64,000 nucleotides of DNA from Tianweitania populi (GTDB lineage Bacteria > Pseudomonadota > Alphaproteobacteria > Rhizobiales > Rhizobiaceae): assembly GCF_014652875.1 (NCBI RefSeq), contig NZ_BMZQ01000004.1, positions 151,531 through 215,530 of the forward strand, written 5' to 3'. Within the stretch, counting starts at the first letter, position 1. Every line of letters begins with the position of its first letter. Positions 35,959-45,248 of the stretch are shown here, in pieces. Under the pieces are notes generated by a model, which ran no database searches, had not been told where the DNA came from, and saw only the letters and a list, made by a program, of their open reading frames with translations. The position numbers and the translations under genes are program-made.

Positions 35959-36903
35959 ATGGCCATGGCCGACAAGATTATCATCGACACCGATCCCGGG
36001 CAGGATGATGCCTTCGCCATCCTGCTTGCTCTGGCCAGTCCGGAACTCGACGTGCTGGGCATTACGGCGGTTGCGGGCAACGTGCCTTTGTCCTTAACCG
36101 AAGTGAACATCCGCAAGATCTGCGACCTGGCGAAGCGCACGGATATCCCGGTCTTTGCCGGCTGCGACCGGCCGATGCAGAGGGCGCTGCACACCGCCGA
36201 GCATGTGCATGGCGCAACCGGCCTCGATGGTGCAGAGTTGCCAGACCCGACCATGCCCCTGCAGAACCAGCACGGCGTCGACTTCATCATCGAGACGCTA
36301 CGCCGCGAAGCGCCGGGCACGGTGACACTGTGTCCGCTCGGGCCGCTCACGAATATCGCGACCGCGCTGACCCGCGCTCCGGATATCGCTTCGCGCATCC
36401 GCCGGATTGTCGCCATGGGAGGCGGCCTGTTCGAAGGTGGCAACATAACCCCGGCGGCCGAATTTAACATCTGGGTCGATCCGGAAGCGGCGACGATCGT
36501 GCTGGGCTCCGGCGTTCCGTTGACCATCGTCCCGCTTGACGTCACGCATAAGGTTCTCACCACGCGCGACAGGATCGCCGCCATCCGCGCAATCGGCACG
36601 CCGCTGGCGGAGGCTGCTGCCGGCTGGCTGGAGTTTTTCGAGCGGTTCGACGAGGCAAAGTACGGCACCGATGGCGGCCCGTTGCATGACCCCAACGTCA
36701 TCGCCTGGCTGCTGCGGCCCGACCTCTACCAGGGCCGGCTCTGCAATGTGGAAATCGAAACGGAATCTGAGCTATGCGTCGGTATGACGGTGGTGGACTG
36801 GTGGGGCGTCACCTCGCGCGAAAAGAACGCGACCTGGATCCGCGATGTCGATGCGGACGGCTTCTTCGCCCTCCTCACCGAACGCCTGGCGAGTTTTCGC
36901 TAA
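35959..36903 (+). CDS. Nucleoside hydrolase (inosine-uridine preferring type)
   Basis: A 314-residue hydrolase that splits nucleosides into base and ribose. The calcium-binding signature DTDPGQDDAFAILLAL sits at the N-terminus, LCPLGPLTNIATAL and GNITPAAEFNIWVDPEAA follow, and a C-terminal GGPLHDPNVIAWLL holds the second metal Asp region. Two in-frame ATGs at 35959 and 35965 are possible. Pairing with a GlcD-type oxidase is not a standard nucleoside pathway. The PfkB sugar kinase at 39885 might phosphorylate the released sugar (inference). Confidence 0.9.
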   Translation: MAMADKIIIDTDPGQDDAFAILLALASPELDVLGITAVAGNVPLSLTEVNIRKICDLAKRTDIPVFAGCDRPMQRALHTAEHVHGATGLDGAELPDPTMPLQNQHGVDFIIETLRREAPGTVTLCPLGPLTNIATALTRAPDIASRIRRIVAMGGGLFEGGNITPAAEFNIWVDPEAATIVLGSGVPLTIVPLDVTHKVLTTRDRIAAIRAIGTPLAEAAAGWLEFFERFDEAKYGTDGGPLHDPNVIAWLLRPDLYQGRLCNVEIETESELCVGMTVVDWWGVTSREKNATWIRDVDADGFFALLTERLASFR

Positions 36904-36905
36904 AA

Positions 36906-36927
36906 CTGCGGGCGCTCATGCCCGCAG
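36906..36927. terminator. Convergent terminator hairpin
   Basis: A perfect 8-bp stem, CTGCGGGC at 36906-36913 with GCCCGCAG at 36920-36927, loop GCTCAT, lying between the nucleoside hydrolase gene and the convergent acyl-CoA synthetase gene and overlapping the stop of the latter. Confidence 0.6.
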
Positions 36928-38994
36928 AATGAGAGAATCCAACAGACGGATACCCTTGCCTTCCGGCAGAACCGCGACGGGATTGAGGTCGACCGCCTCG
37001 ATGGCCGCCGCATGCCGCTCGCCGAACTCTGACAGCGCGACCATGGCATCGACAAGCGCTCTGCGATCGGCAGCCGGCGCGCCCCGCATACCAGCCAGCA
37101 GCTTGGCGAGGCGCGTACGCGCGATCATGGCCTCGGCACGCTCGGCATCGATCGGAAGAAGATCAAAGGCAGCGTCCTGCATCAGTTCGGTCAGCGTGCC
37201 ACCGGCGCCCACAACCAGCCCGGGACCAAAGGGCGGATGCTGAACGAGGCCGAGCAGAACCTCAACGCCGCCGGTGACCATTTCCTGCACCAGCGCGCCG
37301 TCCAAACGCGCATCCGGCGCGTAAGCCCTGGCCGATGCCATGATGCGCTCGAAGATCACGCCGGCTGCTTCACCACCCTCTACACCGAGCACGACGCCGC
37401 CAGCTTCAGTCTTGTGCGCGATGTCGGGTGACGCGATCTTCATCGCGACCTTGCTCCCGATGCGCTCGGCAATCGCTACAGCTTCATCGGCGGTTGCCGC
37501 AACTTCGCCGGTCGGTCCATTCAGGCCGATCTCAGCGAAGATGGCGCGAGCTACGGCTTCGTTGATCGGGCCTGGTTCAGCATCGAGCGGTGCATCGCCC
37601 GCGCTGGCCCCATGCCATGTCACGGTTCGGCTTGCCGCCTGGCAGCGCGCGATGGCCGTCAGCGTGGCACGGGTGCCATGAAGCCGCACCGCATCGCCAT
37701 AAGCTGCGGCGACGTCAGGATGCACGCCGGCAGAAAGGTTCGACATCGCGATGACAGGCGTGTTGCCTGCATAGGTAGCGACCGCGCCTGCAATGCCAGA
37801 ATATTCCGCTGCAATAGCAGGAGATAGACCGGGCGGGGCATCTTGCGCGGCGATCGTGACGGCCACCTTTGGATCAGCATCCAAAGCGTCCAGCGCCCCA
37901 CGATAAACATTCGGGTCGCCGAAGGCGGCACCGGTCACATCCAGCGGGTTTTGCGGCGTGGCGAAATCCGGCAGCAACACGCGCAGGCGTTCCACAGTTT
38001 CCGGCGCAAGGGTTGCTAGGTGCAGCCCGACTTCGCTGGCGATATCAGTGACATGCGCAACGCCGCCGCCGCTGACACCGACCACCGCGACCGCTCCAGC
38101 TTTGGGGCGCTTACCGCCGGAGCACAACACACCAGCTTCGATGAAGCTGTCCATATCAGGCAAATCGACGATGCCCACGCGCGCGAGGAAGGCGGCCTGC
38201 GCTTCGGCAGCACCGGCGAGCGCGCCTGTATGCGCTGCCGTCGCGCGCTGACCTTCAGCGGATCGGCCCACTCGAAGCGCGATCGCGGTCTTGCCGGCGG
38301 CATGCACCGCTTCCATGGCCGACGCGATCGAAGCTGGATCGCGGATACCTTCGATGACCAGGCCGATCACGTCCGTTTCCGGATCCTGCGCGAACCAGCG
38401 AAGATAATCGCCGAGGCTGGTCACCGGCGCATTGCCCATCGAAACGAGTGCCGAAACGCCGACGCGGCCGGAATTGCCGAGCGCAATGGCGCTGGCGCCG
38501 GATGCCGATATCAGCGCCATGCGGCCGCGTTTCATGGCCGGATCGAGCGTGGAGGAGTAAAGTGCAGCGCCGTTTGCGAGGGAAACGAGGCCGAGGCAGT
38601 TGGGTCCGCACAGCACCATGCCGTGACGGCGAGCAACCTCGGTTAGTTCGGCTTCAAGAGCAGCACCCGTCTCGCCGACCTCACCGAAGCCGGACGCGAG
38701 CACGACCGCCGCGCGCGTTCCCCGCTGGCCGGCCTCTTGCAGCACCCCGGCAACATGCGCCGCGCCGATGCCGATCACCACGCAATCCGGCGCCTCGTCG
38801 AGCGCCGAGATCGAAGGCGCCGCCTTGTATCCGAAGACCGAACTTTCACGCGGATGCACAGGCAGAATTCGACCGGCATAGTTCATGCCGATCAGGTTGC
38901 GCATCACGTAACCGGCGGAGGCGCCCGCGCGCTCCGTGGCACCCACAACGGCGACGGAGCGCGGCGCCATCAGAGGGCGCAGGTCCTGGATCAT
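36916..38994 (-). CDS. NDP-forming acyl-CoA synthetase (acetyl-CoA synthetase ADP-forming type)
   Basis: A 692-residue protein fusing both subunits of the NDP-forming acyl-CoA synthetase family. The CoA-binding domain (about 1-130, SVAVVGATERAGASAGYV), the succinyl-CoA ligase-like domains (to about 460, with AAHTGALAGAAEAQ, the phospho-histidine region) and a C-terminal ATP-grasp domain (SKVAMKIASPDIAHKTEAGGV, VLLGLVQHPPFGP) are in order. The reaction couples acyl-CoA to ADP/ATP in either direction. The ATG at 38994 shares one base with the stop of the enoyl-CoA hydratase gene, so the two act on a common acyl-CoA. Confidence 0.88.
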   Translation of the reverse strand: MIQDLRPLMAPRSVAVVGATERAGASAGYVMRNLIGMNYAGRILPVHPRESSVFGYKAAPSISALDEAPDCVVIGIGAAHVAGVLQEAGQRGTRAAVVLASGFGEVGETGAALEAELTEVARRHGMVLCGPNCLGLVSLANGAALYSSTLDPAMKRGRMALISASGASAIALGNSGRVGVSALVSMGNAPVTSLGDYLRWFAQDPETDVIGLVIEGIRDPASIASAMEAVHAAGKTAIALRVGRSAEGQRATAAHTGALAGAAEAQAAFLARVGIVDLPDMDSFIEAGVLCSGGKRPKAGAVAVVGVSGGGVAHVTDIASEVGLHLATLAPETVERLRVLLPDFATPQNPLDVTGAAFGDPNVYRGALDALDADPKVAVTIAAQDAPPGLSPAIAAEYSGIAGAVATYAGNTPVIAMSNLSAGVHPDVAAAYGDAVRLHGTRATLTAIARCQAASRTVTWHGASAGDAPLDAEPGPINEAVARAIFAEIGLNGPTGEVAATADEAVAIAERIGSKVAMKIASPDIAHKTEAGGVVLGVEGGEAAGVIFERIMASARAYAPDARLDGALVQEMVTGGVEVLLGLVQHPPFGPGLVVGAGGTLTELMQDAAFDLLPIDAERAEAMIARTRLAKLLAGMRGAPAADRRALVDAMVALSEFGERHAAAIEAVDLNPVAVLPEGKGIRLLDSLILRA

Positions 38995-39806
38995 CAGACG
39001 TCGAGCCCGCGGAAGGGGCCGTCCCGGTACTCAAGATACTCCTTGAGCGTCATATGGCCGAGTTTCTTCATCCACTCATTGCCCGCCTTGGTGACATGCA
39101 GGCCGGCAATCGCCGTGACGTTGTAGTTGAAGCTCTCCCGGATGCCGGCGATCATCTGCTGATTGTTGATCGACATCTTGGTGTATTTCAGCGCCGGCGT
39201 GGGAACGCGGGCCAGCTTGCGCGCCAGATTCTCCGACTTCTGCTTCAGCTCGGCGGCCGGCACGATCTTGTTGATGAGATGCATGCGCAACGCTTCCTCG
39301 GCATCAATCGTGTCCCCGGTATACATCAGCCAACGCACGTCGCGCGTGGCGAGCAGCCAGGGCATCATCAGCGCCGGCGGACCGGAATTGTGCCGCACTT
39401 CCGGCTCGCCGAACTTGGCGTTGTCGGCCGCGATCGCGAGATCACAGCTCATGACAAGTTCAAGCGCGCCGGCCAGTGCATAACCGTTAACGGCGGCGAT
39501 AACCGGGATCGGCGCTTTCCAGATGTTCAGGAGCGCTTCGGCGTTTTCCGTCATGTCCTCGACCCAGAAGTCGAAATCCACGTCGAAGTCGCCACCCTGC
39601 AGATCGTAACCCGACGAGAAGGCGCGGCCTGCACCGGTGATAATCAGGGCGTTGACGTCCGGATCGGCGACGGAAGCCGCAACGGCCGCATCGATCTCGC
39701 GCACCACCGTCTTGTTCATCGCGTTCAGCTTGTCGGGCCGATTGATCGTGATGGTGGCGAATTTATCGGTCGCGTCCTTTTCGTACAGGATCGTCTCGTA
39801 GGTCAT
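38994..39806 (-). CDS. Enoyl-CoA hydratase/isomerase family protein
   Basis: A 270-residue crotonase-fold enzyme with RPDKLNAMNKTVV, the oxyanion segment AFSSGYDLQGGDFD and the glycine-rich NGYALAGALELVMSCDLAIA. The spacing with a long WLLATRDVRWLMYTGD region and the tail LEYRDGPFRGLDV resembles aromatic or hydroxycinnamoyl-type hydratases only loosely, so no substrate is assigned. The start has a GAGGAGAAGAC site. It is the first gene of a two-gene unit with the NDP-forming synthetase. Confidence 0.85.
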   Translation of the reverse strand: MTYETILYEKDATDKFATITINRPDKLNAMNKTVVREIDAAVAASVADPDVNALIITGAGRAFSSGYDLQGGDFDVDFDFWVEDMTENAEALLNIWKAPIPVIAAVNGYALAGALELVMSCDLAIAADNAKFGEPEVRHNSGPPALMMPWLLATRDVRWLMYTGDTIDAEEALRMHLINKIVPAAELKQKSENLARKLARVPTPALKYTKMSINNQQMIAGIRESFNYNVTAIAGLHVTKAGNEWMKKLGHMTLKEYLEYRDGPFRGLDV

Positions 39807-39884
39807 GTCTTCTCCTCATTCTGGCAGCCGGTTTACCCTTTGTGCCGCCGTAACCCTCTCGCCGCATGGACGGCTGTTTATCGT

Positions 39885-41018
39885 CTAAGCGGGCTGCCCC
39901 GCGCTTGGCGCAGGCATGCGCATCCGGGCGTGACTTTCCAGCGTTGCGAGGCTGAGATCGGCCCGGACTGTTCCCGTCGTCTCGATGGTCAAGGCGCTCA
40001 TCAGGTTGCCGAGCGCCGTGGCTGCTGCAAGTTCCTTCCCGCTCAACAAGCCATGCAAGGTTCCGGCGACCATTGCATCGCCGGCACCAGTTAGATCGAT
40101 CACCGTGGCCGGTATGGAGGGAAGCGTTGTCTGCGTCCCCTCGCCCGCAATGACGACGCCCTTTGATCCCAACGAAAGTTGCACCATGCCGGCGCCTTGG
40201 CTTTGCAGGGCTTGTGCGGCGTCCAGCGCCTCGTCGAGCGTTGTGGCACGGGCACCAGACAGGAGGATGGCTGCCTCATCCGCGTTCAGAAGCAGAAGAT
40301 CGATGCCGGTCAGATCCTTCGGCAATTTGCGGACCTTGCCGATGGAAACTGCGTCGATTGCCAGCTTGTAGCGTCCTCCGCCCTGACGCCGGATCAAGGC
40401 TTCCAGTGTTTCGGCCGGCAAATTGGTTTCCGCGAACACCCATGATGCGGCTGCAAGGTGAGACCAGATCCGCGCCAGCGCACCGGGGGTCAACAGGTCG
40501 AACAAACGCATATTGTCCATGCCGAAGACGAGCTGTCCGTCCGGACTTAGCACCGCGCTGTATTCGGCAGTGATCTGGCCGGGCACCATGATGACGCCGC
40601 TGACATCCACGCCGCGTCCACGTAGATGGTTCAGCAGGTGCTGGCCGGTCTGATCGTCGCCCACGGCCGAAATGAACAGTGGCCGTTCGCCGAGAAGCGC
40701 CAGGCTTTCCGCCACGTTGCGCGCCACCCCTCCGAAGCTGTGGACGCTGTCGACGGGGTTCGAGGTTTCCATCGCGAGCGGCGATAGCAAGCGGTGCTTA
40801 CGGTCGAAAACGGCGCCACCGATACAGACGATGTGTCCGGGCTCGGGCAGGACATAGCCGCGGCCAAGAATGTGCCCCTGTTTGATGAGCTGAACGATGT
40901 GGGCCGCGACGGTCGATCGAGCAATGCCAAGCGCATCTGCAATTTCCTGCTGACCCGCAAAAGGGTTGCGCGAGATCTGCTCAAGAACCGCCGCTTCCTG
41001 GGTGGTTAGGTCCGCCAT
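39885..41018 (-). CDS. PfkB-family carbohydrate kinase with N-terminal winged helix
   Basis: A 377-residue protein in two parts. Residues about 1-60 form a winged HTH (EISRNPFAGQQEIADALGIARSTVAAHIVQLIKQGHI is its core, given here in the sense of a LexA/MarR-like reader), followed by GYVLPE. The rest is a ribokinase-fold kinase, beginning IVCIGGAVFDRKHRL, with GGVARNVAESLALLG and the ATP/anion-hole motif DLTGAGDAMVAGTL. This architecture occurs in pseudouridine kinase-like regulators. No psuG glycosidase gene is nearby. The ATG at 41018 is preferred over the longer frame. It is divergent from the oxygenase operon across a palindrome it may itself bind. Confidence 0.85.
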   Translation of the reverse strand: MADLTTQEAAVLEQISRNPFAGQQEIADALGIARSTVAAHIVQLIKQGHILGRGYVLPEPGHIVCIGGAVFDRKHRLLSPLAMETSNPVDSVHSFGGVARNVAESLALLGERPLFISAVGDDQTGQHLLNHLRGRGVDVSGVIMVPGQITAEYSAVLSPDGQLVFGMDNMRLFDLLTPGALARIWSHLAAASWVFAETNLPAETLEALIRRQGGGRYKLAIDAVSIGKVRKLPKDLTGIDLLLLNADEAAILLSGARATTLDEALDAAQALQSQGAGMVQLSLGSKGVVIAGEGTQTTLPSIPATVIDLTGAGDAMVAGTLHGLLSGKELAAATALGNLMSALTIETTGTVRADLSLATLESHARMRMPAPSAGQPA

Positions 41019-41052
41019 CACTCGCCTGCTGCTGCTCGTGCTTTTTTGTGTA

Positions 41053-41079
41053 GACAACAACAGTTTTTGTTGTCAACAA
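41053..41079. promoter_or_regulatory. Overlapping palindromes in the kinase/oxygenase divergent promoter
   Basis: GACAACAA (41053-41060) pairs with TTGTTGTC (41067-41074) around CAGTTT. The right arm is reused in a second palindrome, TTGTTG-T-CAACAA (41067-41079). It lies 35 bp upstream of the kinase ATG and about 110 bp upstream of the oxygenase ATG, the right place for an operator controlling both directions. Confidence 0.6.
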
Positions 41080-41186
41080 TAGTTTTCAGCGAAACAAGTG
41101 AGCGAGACCGGCTTCAAGGCAGGTGTTCCAAGCCTCCTTCTTCAGCCGATTTGCAGGTCTCGTTCTCGCGACTGGAGGATGTGAGA

Positions 41187-42143
41187 ATGAGTTCAACCGC
41201 CGACACGCTGACCATCGACATTCCGGTCATCGACATTGCTCCCTTCATCGCCAATGAAGCCGGCTCTGCCGATGTGGTTCGCGCGGTTGAAGCGGCCTGC
41301 CGCAATCTCGGCTTCCTTCTGGTGACAGGTCATGGCGTGCCGAAGGACGTGACCGCCAGGCTCTACGACACGGCGCGTGCTTTCTTCGATGAGCCGCAGG
41401 AGTGGAAGGTCGGGCAAGGACGCGGCACGAGCGAGATCGGCGGCGTCGCCTTTTCCCCAATTGCCGACGAAGCCTTGGCGGCCACGATGGGATTGAAGAC
41501 ACCCGGCGACTTCAAGGAAAGCTTGAATTACGGTCCTCGCCTGCCGGGTGACGCTTGGCCTTCCAAGCCGTCCGGCTTGGAGTCTGCCTTCGAGGATTAT
41601 TTCAGCGAAATGGAAATTCTGGCCGGCCATCTGCGCCGGATCTTCTGCAGCGCGATCGGCCTTGCGCCCGATCATTTCGAGAAGGAGTTTGTCGATCACC
41701 TATCGGCCCTGCGCGTGATCAACTATCCCGAGCAGCATGTTGAGCCAGAGCCCGGCCAGCTTCGCGCCGGCGTCCACACCGATTATGGCTTCATGACCAT
41801 CCTGCGCTCCGAAGCGTCACAAGGCGGTCTCCAGGTGCGCAACCGCGATGGCGAATGGCTGGACGCACCGTCGATCGAGGGCGCCTATGTCATCAATATC
41901 GGCGACGCCTTCATGCGCTGGACAAATGATGAATGGGTCTCGACGCCGCATCGGGTGGCTAATCCGCCTTCCGGCTATGGCGGCACCGCGCGGCGCCAAT
42001 CGATCCCATTCTTCCTCAATCCATCCAAGGACACGGTGATCGAATGCCTTCCAGCTTTTGCTGGACAAGGCGCCAAGTATGAGCCGATCACGTATGGTGA
42101 ATATATCAAGGTGAAGACCGGCCAAGCCTTCAGCAAAGGCTAA
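41187..42143 (+). CDS. 2-oxoglutarate/Fe(II)-dependent dioxygenase (isopenicillin N synthase-like)
   Basis: A 318-residue non-haem iron oxygenase. The N-terminal DIOX_N part (IPVIDIAPFIANE, GFLLVTGHGVPKD) is followed by the jelly-roll core. The iron triad is H197-x-D199 in GVHTDYGFMTIL and H255 in TPHRVANPP, and the 2OG-binding RQSIPFFLNP is present. The ATG at 41187 has GGAGGATGTGAG upstream; the earlier in-frame part is not conserved-looking. It heads an operon with a polyamine-type importer and a ThDP enzyme, so it probably hydroxylates the imported compound or a product of it. Confidence 0.88.
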   Translation: MSSTADTLTIDIPVIDIAPFIANEAGSADVVRAVEAACRNLGFLLVTGHGVPKDVTARLYDTARAFFDEPQEWKVGQGRGTSEIGGVAFSPIADEALAATMGLKTPGDFKESLNYGPRLPGDAWPSKPSGLESAFEDYFSEMEILAGHLRRIFCSAIGLAPDHFEKEFVDHLSALRVINYPEQHVEPEPGQLRAGVHTDYGFMTILRSEASQGGLQVRNRDGEWLDAPSIEGAYVINIGDAFMRWTNDEWVSTPHRVANPPSGYGGTARRQSIPFFLNPSKDTVIECLPAFAGQGAKYEPITYGEYIKVKTGQAFSKG

Positions 42144-42156
42144 TCGGTCGATCAAA

Positions 42157-42184
42157 GCAGAACCTGGCGCAAGATCAGGTCTGC
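42157..42184 (+). other. Possible intercistronic hairpin
   Basis: GCAGAACCTG (42157-42166) can pair, with one bulged base, with CAGGTCTGC (42176-42184) between the oxygenase and binding-protein genes. Such hairpins may protect or limit mRNA between an enzyme gene and a highly expressed binding protein. Weak evidence only. Confidence 0.3.
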
Positions 42185-42221
42185 AGAGGGTGCAACACAC
42201 GGGTCACAATGGAGGACCAAG

Positions 42222-43250
42222 ATGGAACTCAATCGACGGCAAGCGCTTGGCGCTTTGGCTGCGGCAGCTCTGTTGCCGACACGCGCAGCCTTCGCACAGC
42301 AACGGACCCTCATCGTTCCGACGCTGGGCGGTGTCTGGGAACAGTTCTGGCGCGACAAGATCGCGCCGGAGTTCACGAAGCTCAGCGGTGCAAACGTCAC
42401 CCTGGATGTGGGTAACGGACGCGTCTTCGGAGCAAATCTGCGCGCGGCCGGACCGCAGAAGCCGCCTTATTCCATCGTCATGACAAACGAAGTTTTCTCG
42501 GAAGGCTTGCGCAAGGAAGGCTTCTTCGAGCAGCTCGATCTTTCAAAGCTGCCGAACTATAATTCTACCTACCAGGTGGCCCGCAACACCGGCGGCTATG
42601 GTGTCGTCGTCTGTTACTCGCCGGTCGGCATCGGTTATCGGACCGACATGGTCCAGACCCCGCCTAAGAGATGGCACGACCTCTGGGAAAACCCGGAATT
42701 CCGCAATCGCATCGGCCTCTACAACTTTGCCAATTCCGCCGGCAAGATGGAATTGCTGCTGGCTTCCCGCCTGTTCGGCAAGGATCAGTATGATGTCGAT
42801 GCCGGCTTCAAGGCGCTCGCGGATCTCGGCCAAGTCATTCAGGTCGACTTCAATCTTTCGACGGCTCTGGCCTCCGGCGAGATCGTCGTCGCCCCGTTCG
42901 ATTTCGCGGAAATCGCGCGGCTGAAGAAGCAGGGTCTGCCTGTCGACTATGTCGTTCCGGAAGAAGGTGTCATGGCGTTCGACCAGACGCTGAACATCCT
43001 CGCTAACGGTCCTGAAAAGGAGTTGTCATATCAATACGCCAACTTCCTCCTTTCGCCGGAAGCGCAGGAACTACTCATGCGCGGCTTCTACGTGTCTCCC
43101 ACCAACACCGCTGTGAAGGCACCGAATGAACTGGCGTACGAGGTACCGATTTCGGGCGATCGGATGAGCGAAATCCTGCAGTGGGACTGGGCCTTCGTGA
43201 ATGAGCACCAGAACGAACTGTCTGAGCGCTGGGCCTCGACCGTCGGCTGA
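42222..43250 (+). CDS. ABC transporter substrate-binding protein, spermidine/putrescine (PotD) type
   Basis: A 342-residue periplasmic binding protein. The N-terminus NRRQALGALAAAALLPTRAAFA looks like a twin-arginine signal peptide, with cleavage near residue 25. The mature part begins TLIVPTLGGVWEQFW and has GYGVVVCYSPVGIGYRTD and a C-terminal FLLSPEAQELLMRGFYVSPTN, as in the PotD/PotF class. The start has a GGAGGACC site. Ligands in this class include polyamines and many other small amines or acids; the local enzymes do not match polyamine catabolism, so the ligand is open. Confidence 0.85.
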   Translation: MELNRRQALGALAAAALLPTRAAFAQQRTLIVPTLGGVWEQFWRDKIAPEFTKLSGANVTLDVGNGRVFGANLRAAGPQKPPYSIVMTNEVFSEGLRKEGFFEQLDLSKLPNYNSTYQVARNTGGYGVVVCYSPVGIGYRTDMVQTPPKRWHDLWENPEFRNRIGLYNFANSAGKMELLLASRLFGKDQYDVDAGFKALADLGQVIQVDFNLSTALASGEIVVAPFDFAEIARLKKQGLPVDYVVPEEGVMAFDQTLNILANGPEKELSYQYANFLLSPEAQELLMRGFYVSPTNTAVKAPNELAYEVPISGDRMSEILQWDWAFVNEHQNELSERWASTVG

Positions 43251-43332
43251 TCGCGCGGCCAAGCGGCGTGCCATCCGACCGCGGGTCATTTCCTCGCGGT
43301 CTGCCTTTCTCACCGGAATGCCTGAGTAGCCG

Positions 43333-44391
43333 ATGACCAAAGTCACCATCCGCAATCTGACGAAGATCTATGGTCAGGCCATCAAGGCCGTGGATTCGAT
43401 CTCGCTGGAAATCCCGTCCGGCGAGTTCGTGTCGCTGCTCGGCCCATCGGGCTGCGGAAAGACAACCACGCTCAAGATGCTGGCGGGCTTCGAAAGCGTG
43501 ACGTCCGGGAGCATCGCCTTCGATGGCGACGATGTCGTTGCGGTGCCGCCCGAAGGGCGCGACATCGGCATGGTGTTCCAGAACTATGCGTTGTTCCCGC
43601 ATATGACCGTGCGCGGCAACCTCGCCTTCGGGCTGGAAATGCGCAAGGTGCCGAAGGCGGAGATGCAACGGCGCATTGATGCCACGCTGGACCTCGTTCA
43701 ACTTGGACCCTACGCGGACCGGTATCCGCGCCAGCTGTCCGGCGGGCAGCAGCAGCGTGTTGCGATCGGCCGTGCGCTGGTGATCGAGCCGCGCATCCTC
43801 CTGCTCGACGAGCCGCTGGCTAACCTCGACGCCAAGCTGCGCGAGGAGATGCGCGTTTTCATCCGCGACCTGCAGCGGCGCGTCGGCATCACCACAGTCT
43901 ACGTCACGCATGACCAGGCAGAGGCGATGACGATGTCGGATCGCGTCGTTGTCATGTTCGGGGGCAAGATCGCGCAACAAGCGCCGCCCAGCGACATCTA
44001 CGACTATCCGGTCAGCCGTGAGGTCGCCGGCTTTGTGGGACAGGTCAACTTCATCGACGGTTTCGTGGCCTCTGTTGATGGCGATCTGGCGTGCATCGAA
44101 ACGCCATTCGGACCCGCGGAAGTGCCGGCAAAAACGCGCGGCCGGGGTTCTGCCGTAACTCTGGCGCTGCGCCCGGAAGCCATTGACATCGTTCCCGATA
44201 CAGCCGGGCATGGCATTCCGGCAACCGTGGTCAGCTCCTACTTTTCCGGCGCGATCCTCGATTACACGCTGGCCATGGCGGACGGCACGAAAGTCGACGT
44301 CAAGACGATTGCCCGTACGCGCTTCGAGCCGGGCGCACAAGTGCGTCTATCCGTCGACGCGCATCGCTTCTGGCCGATCGAGGCAGCATGA
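43333..44391 (+). CDS. ABC transporter ATP-binding protein, PotA type
   Basis: A 352-residue ATPase with Walker A GPSGCGKTT, signature [15 protein letters not shown], Walker B ILLLDEPLANLD, switch His in VYVTHDQAEAMTM and a C-terminal TOBE domain (about 245-350). This is the spermidine/putrescine-type importer motor. Its stop overlaps the first permease start (ATGA). Confidence 0.92.
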   Translation: MTKVTIRNLTKIYGQAIKAVDSISLEIPSGEFVSLLGPSGCGKTTTLKMLAGFESVTSGSIAFDGDDVVAVPPEGRDIGMVFQNYALFPHMTVRGNLAFGLEMRKVPKAEMQRRIDATLDLVQLGPYADRYPRQLSGGQQQRVAIGRALVIEPRILLLDEPLANLDAKLREEMRVFIRDLQRRVGITTVYVTHDQAEAMTMSDRVVVMFGGKIAQQAPPSDIYDYPVSREVAGFVGQVNFIDGFVASVDGDLACIETPFGPAEVPAKTRGRGSAVTLALRPEAIDIVPDTAGHGIPATVVSSYFSGAILDYTLAMADGTKVDVKTIARTRFEPGAQVRLSVDAHRFWPIEAA

Positions 44392-45248
44392 TGCAGACGG
44401 CATCGCCCGGGAATCGACCCTATTTGCTGCTACTCCCTGCCGCGATCCTGTTGATCGTGTTCATGGCCATTCCTTACCTGAACATCCTCGTCACCAGCTT
44501 CCGCAATCCCGGCCAGGGAACGCCCTATGCGGACGGCTATACGCTGATGAACTATGCGCGCATCTTCAGCTCGCCGCTTTATCAAGGCCAGCTGTTCAAC
44601 ACGCTGTGGATCGGCATCGTCACGACCTTCGCAACCCTTGTGATCGGCCTGCCGGTCGCTTTTCAGCTTGGACGCGCCGATCTGCGCTGGCGTGGCCTCG
44701 CTTATGGTATCGTGCTGTCGCCATTGCTGGTCGGCATCGTCATCCGCAGCTATGGCTGGACGATCCTGCTCGGCAACAATGGCGTCATCAACCGCACGCT
44801 GATCAATCTCGGGCTGACCGAGTATCCTTTGCCGCTGATGTACAATTCCCTCGGCATCATCATCGCGCTCGTCCATGTCTTCCTGCCGTTCATGATCCTG
44901 CCAATCATGTCGGCCGTGCAGTCCATCGATCCGGCGGTTGTTTCTGCCGCACGATCACTTGGCGCGGGCCGCGCGACGGTGATCCGCCGCATCCTCCTGC
45001 CGCTGGCGATGCCCGGCATCCAGGCCGGCTGCATCCTCGTTTTCGTGCTGTCGCTGTCGGCCTATGTCACGCCGGCCATGATCGGCGGGTTGAGGGTCAA
45101 GACCATGGCGGTGACGGTGGTCGACGCTTTGCTCGACACGTTCCAGTGGCCCCTTGGTGCGGCGCTCGCGCTCATGCTGTCGGCGATCGGTGCGGTAATC
45201 GTGATGATTTTCGCCCGTGCCACGCGGATGAAGTGGAAGGTCGGCTGA
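44388..45248 (+). CDS. ABC transporter permease, PotB type
   Basis: A 286-residue permease with six hydrophobic segments. It has a LILPIMSAVQSIDPAVVSAARSLGA-type EAA coupling loop, followed by IRRILLPLAMPGIQAG. It forms the heterodimeric channel with the next protein, whose ATG shares one base with its stop (TGATG). Confidence 0.9.
   Translation: MMQTASPGNRPYLLLLPAAILLIVFMAIPYLNILVTSFRNPGQGTPYADGYTLMNYARIFSSPLYQGQLFNTLWIGIVTTFATLVIGLPVAFQLGRADLRWRGLAYGIVLSPLLVGIVIRSYGWTILLGNNGVINRTLINLGLTEYPLPLMYNSLGIIIALVHVFLPFMILPIMSAVQSIDPAVVSAARSLGAGRATVIRRILLPLAMPGIQAGCILVFVLSLSAYVTPAMIGGLRVKTMAVTVVDALLDTFQWPLGAALALMLSAIGAVIVMIFARATRMKWKVG

Noticed and set aside
38448..40094. Plus-strand open frame of 548 codons
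   Set aside because: It runs antisense through the synthetase, hydratase and kinase genes, all of which have intact family motifs; its product is arginine-rich without domain character.
44183..45247. Extended upstream reading frame before the PotC-type permease
   Set aside because: It runs out of frame through the ATPase and PotB-type genes; the ATG at 45248 overlaps the previous stop and begins a normal permease.
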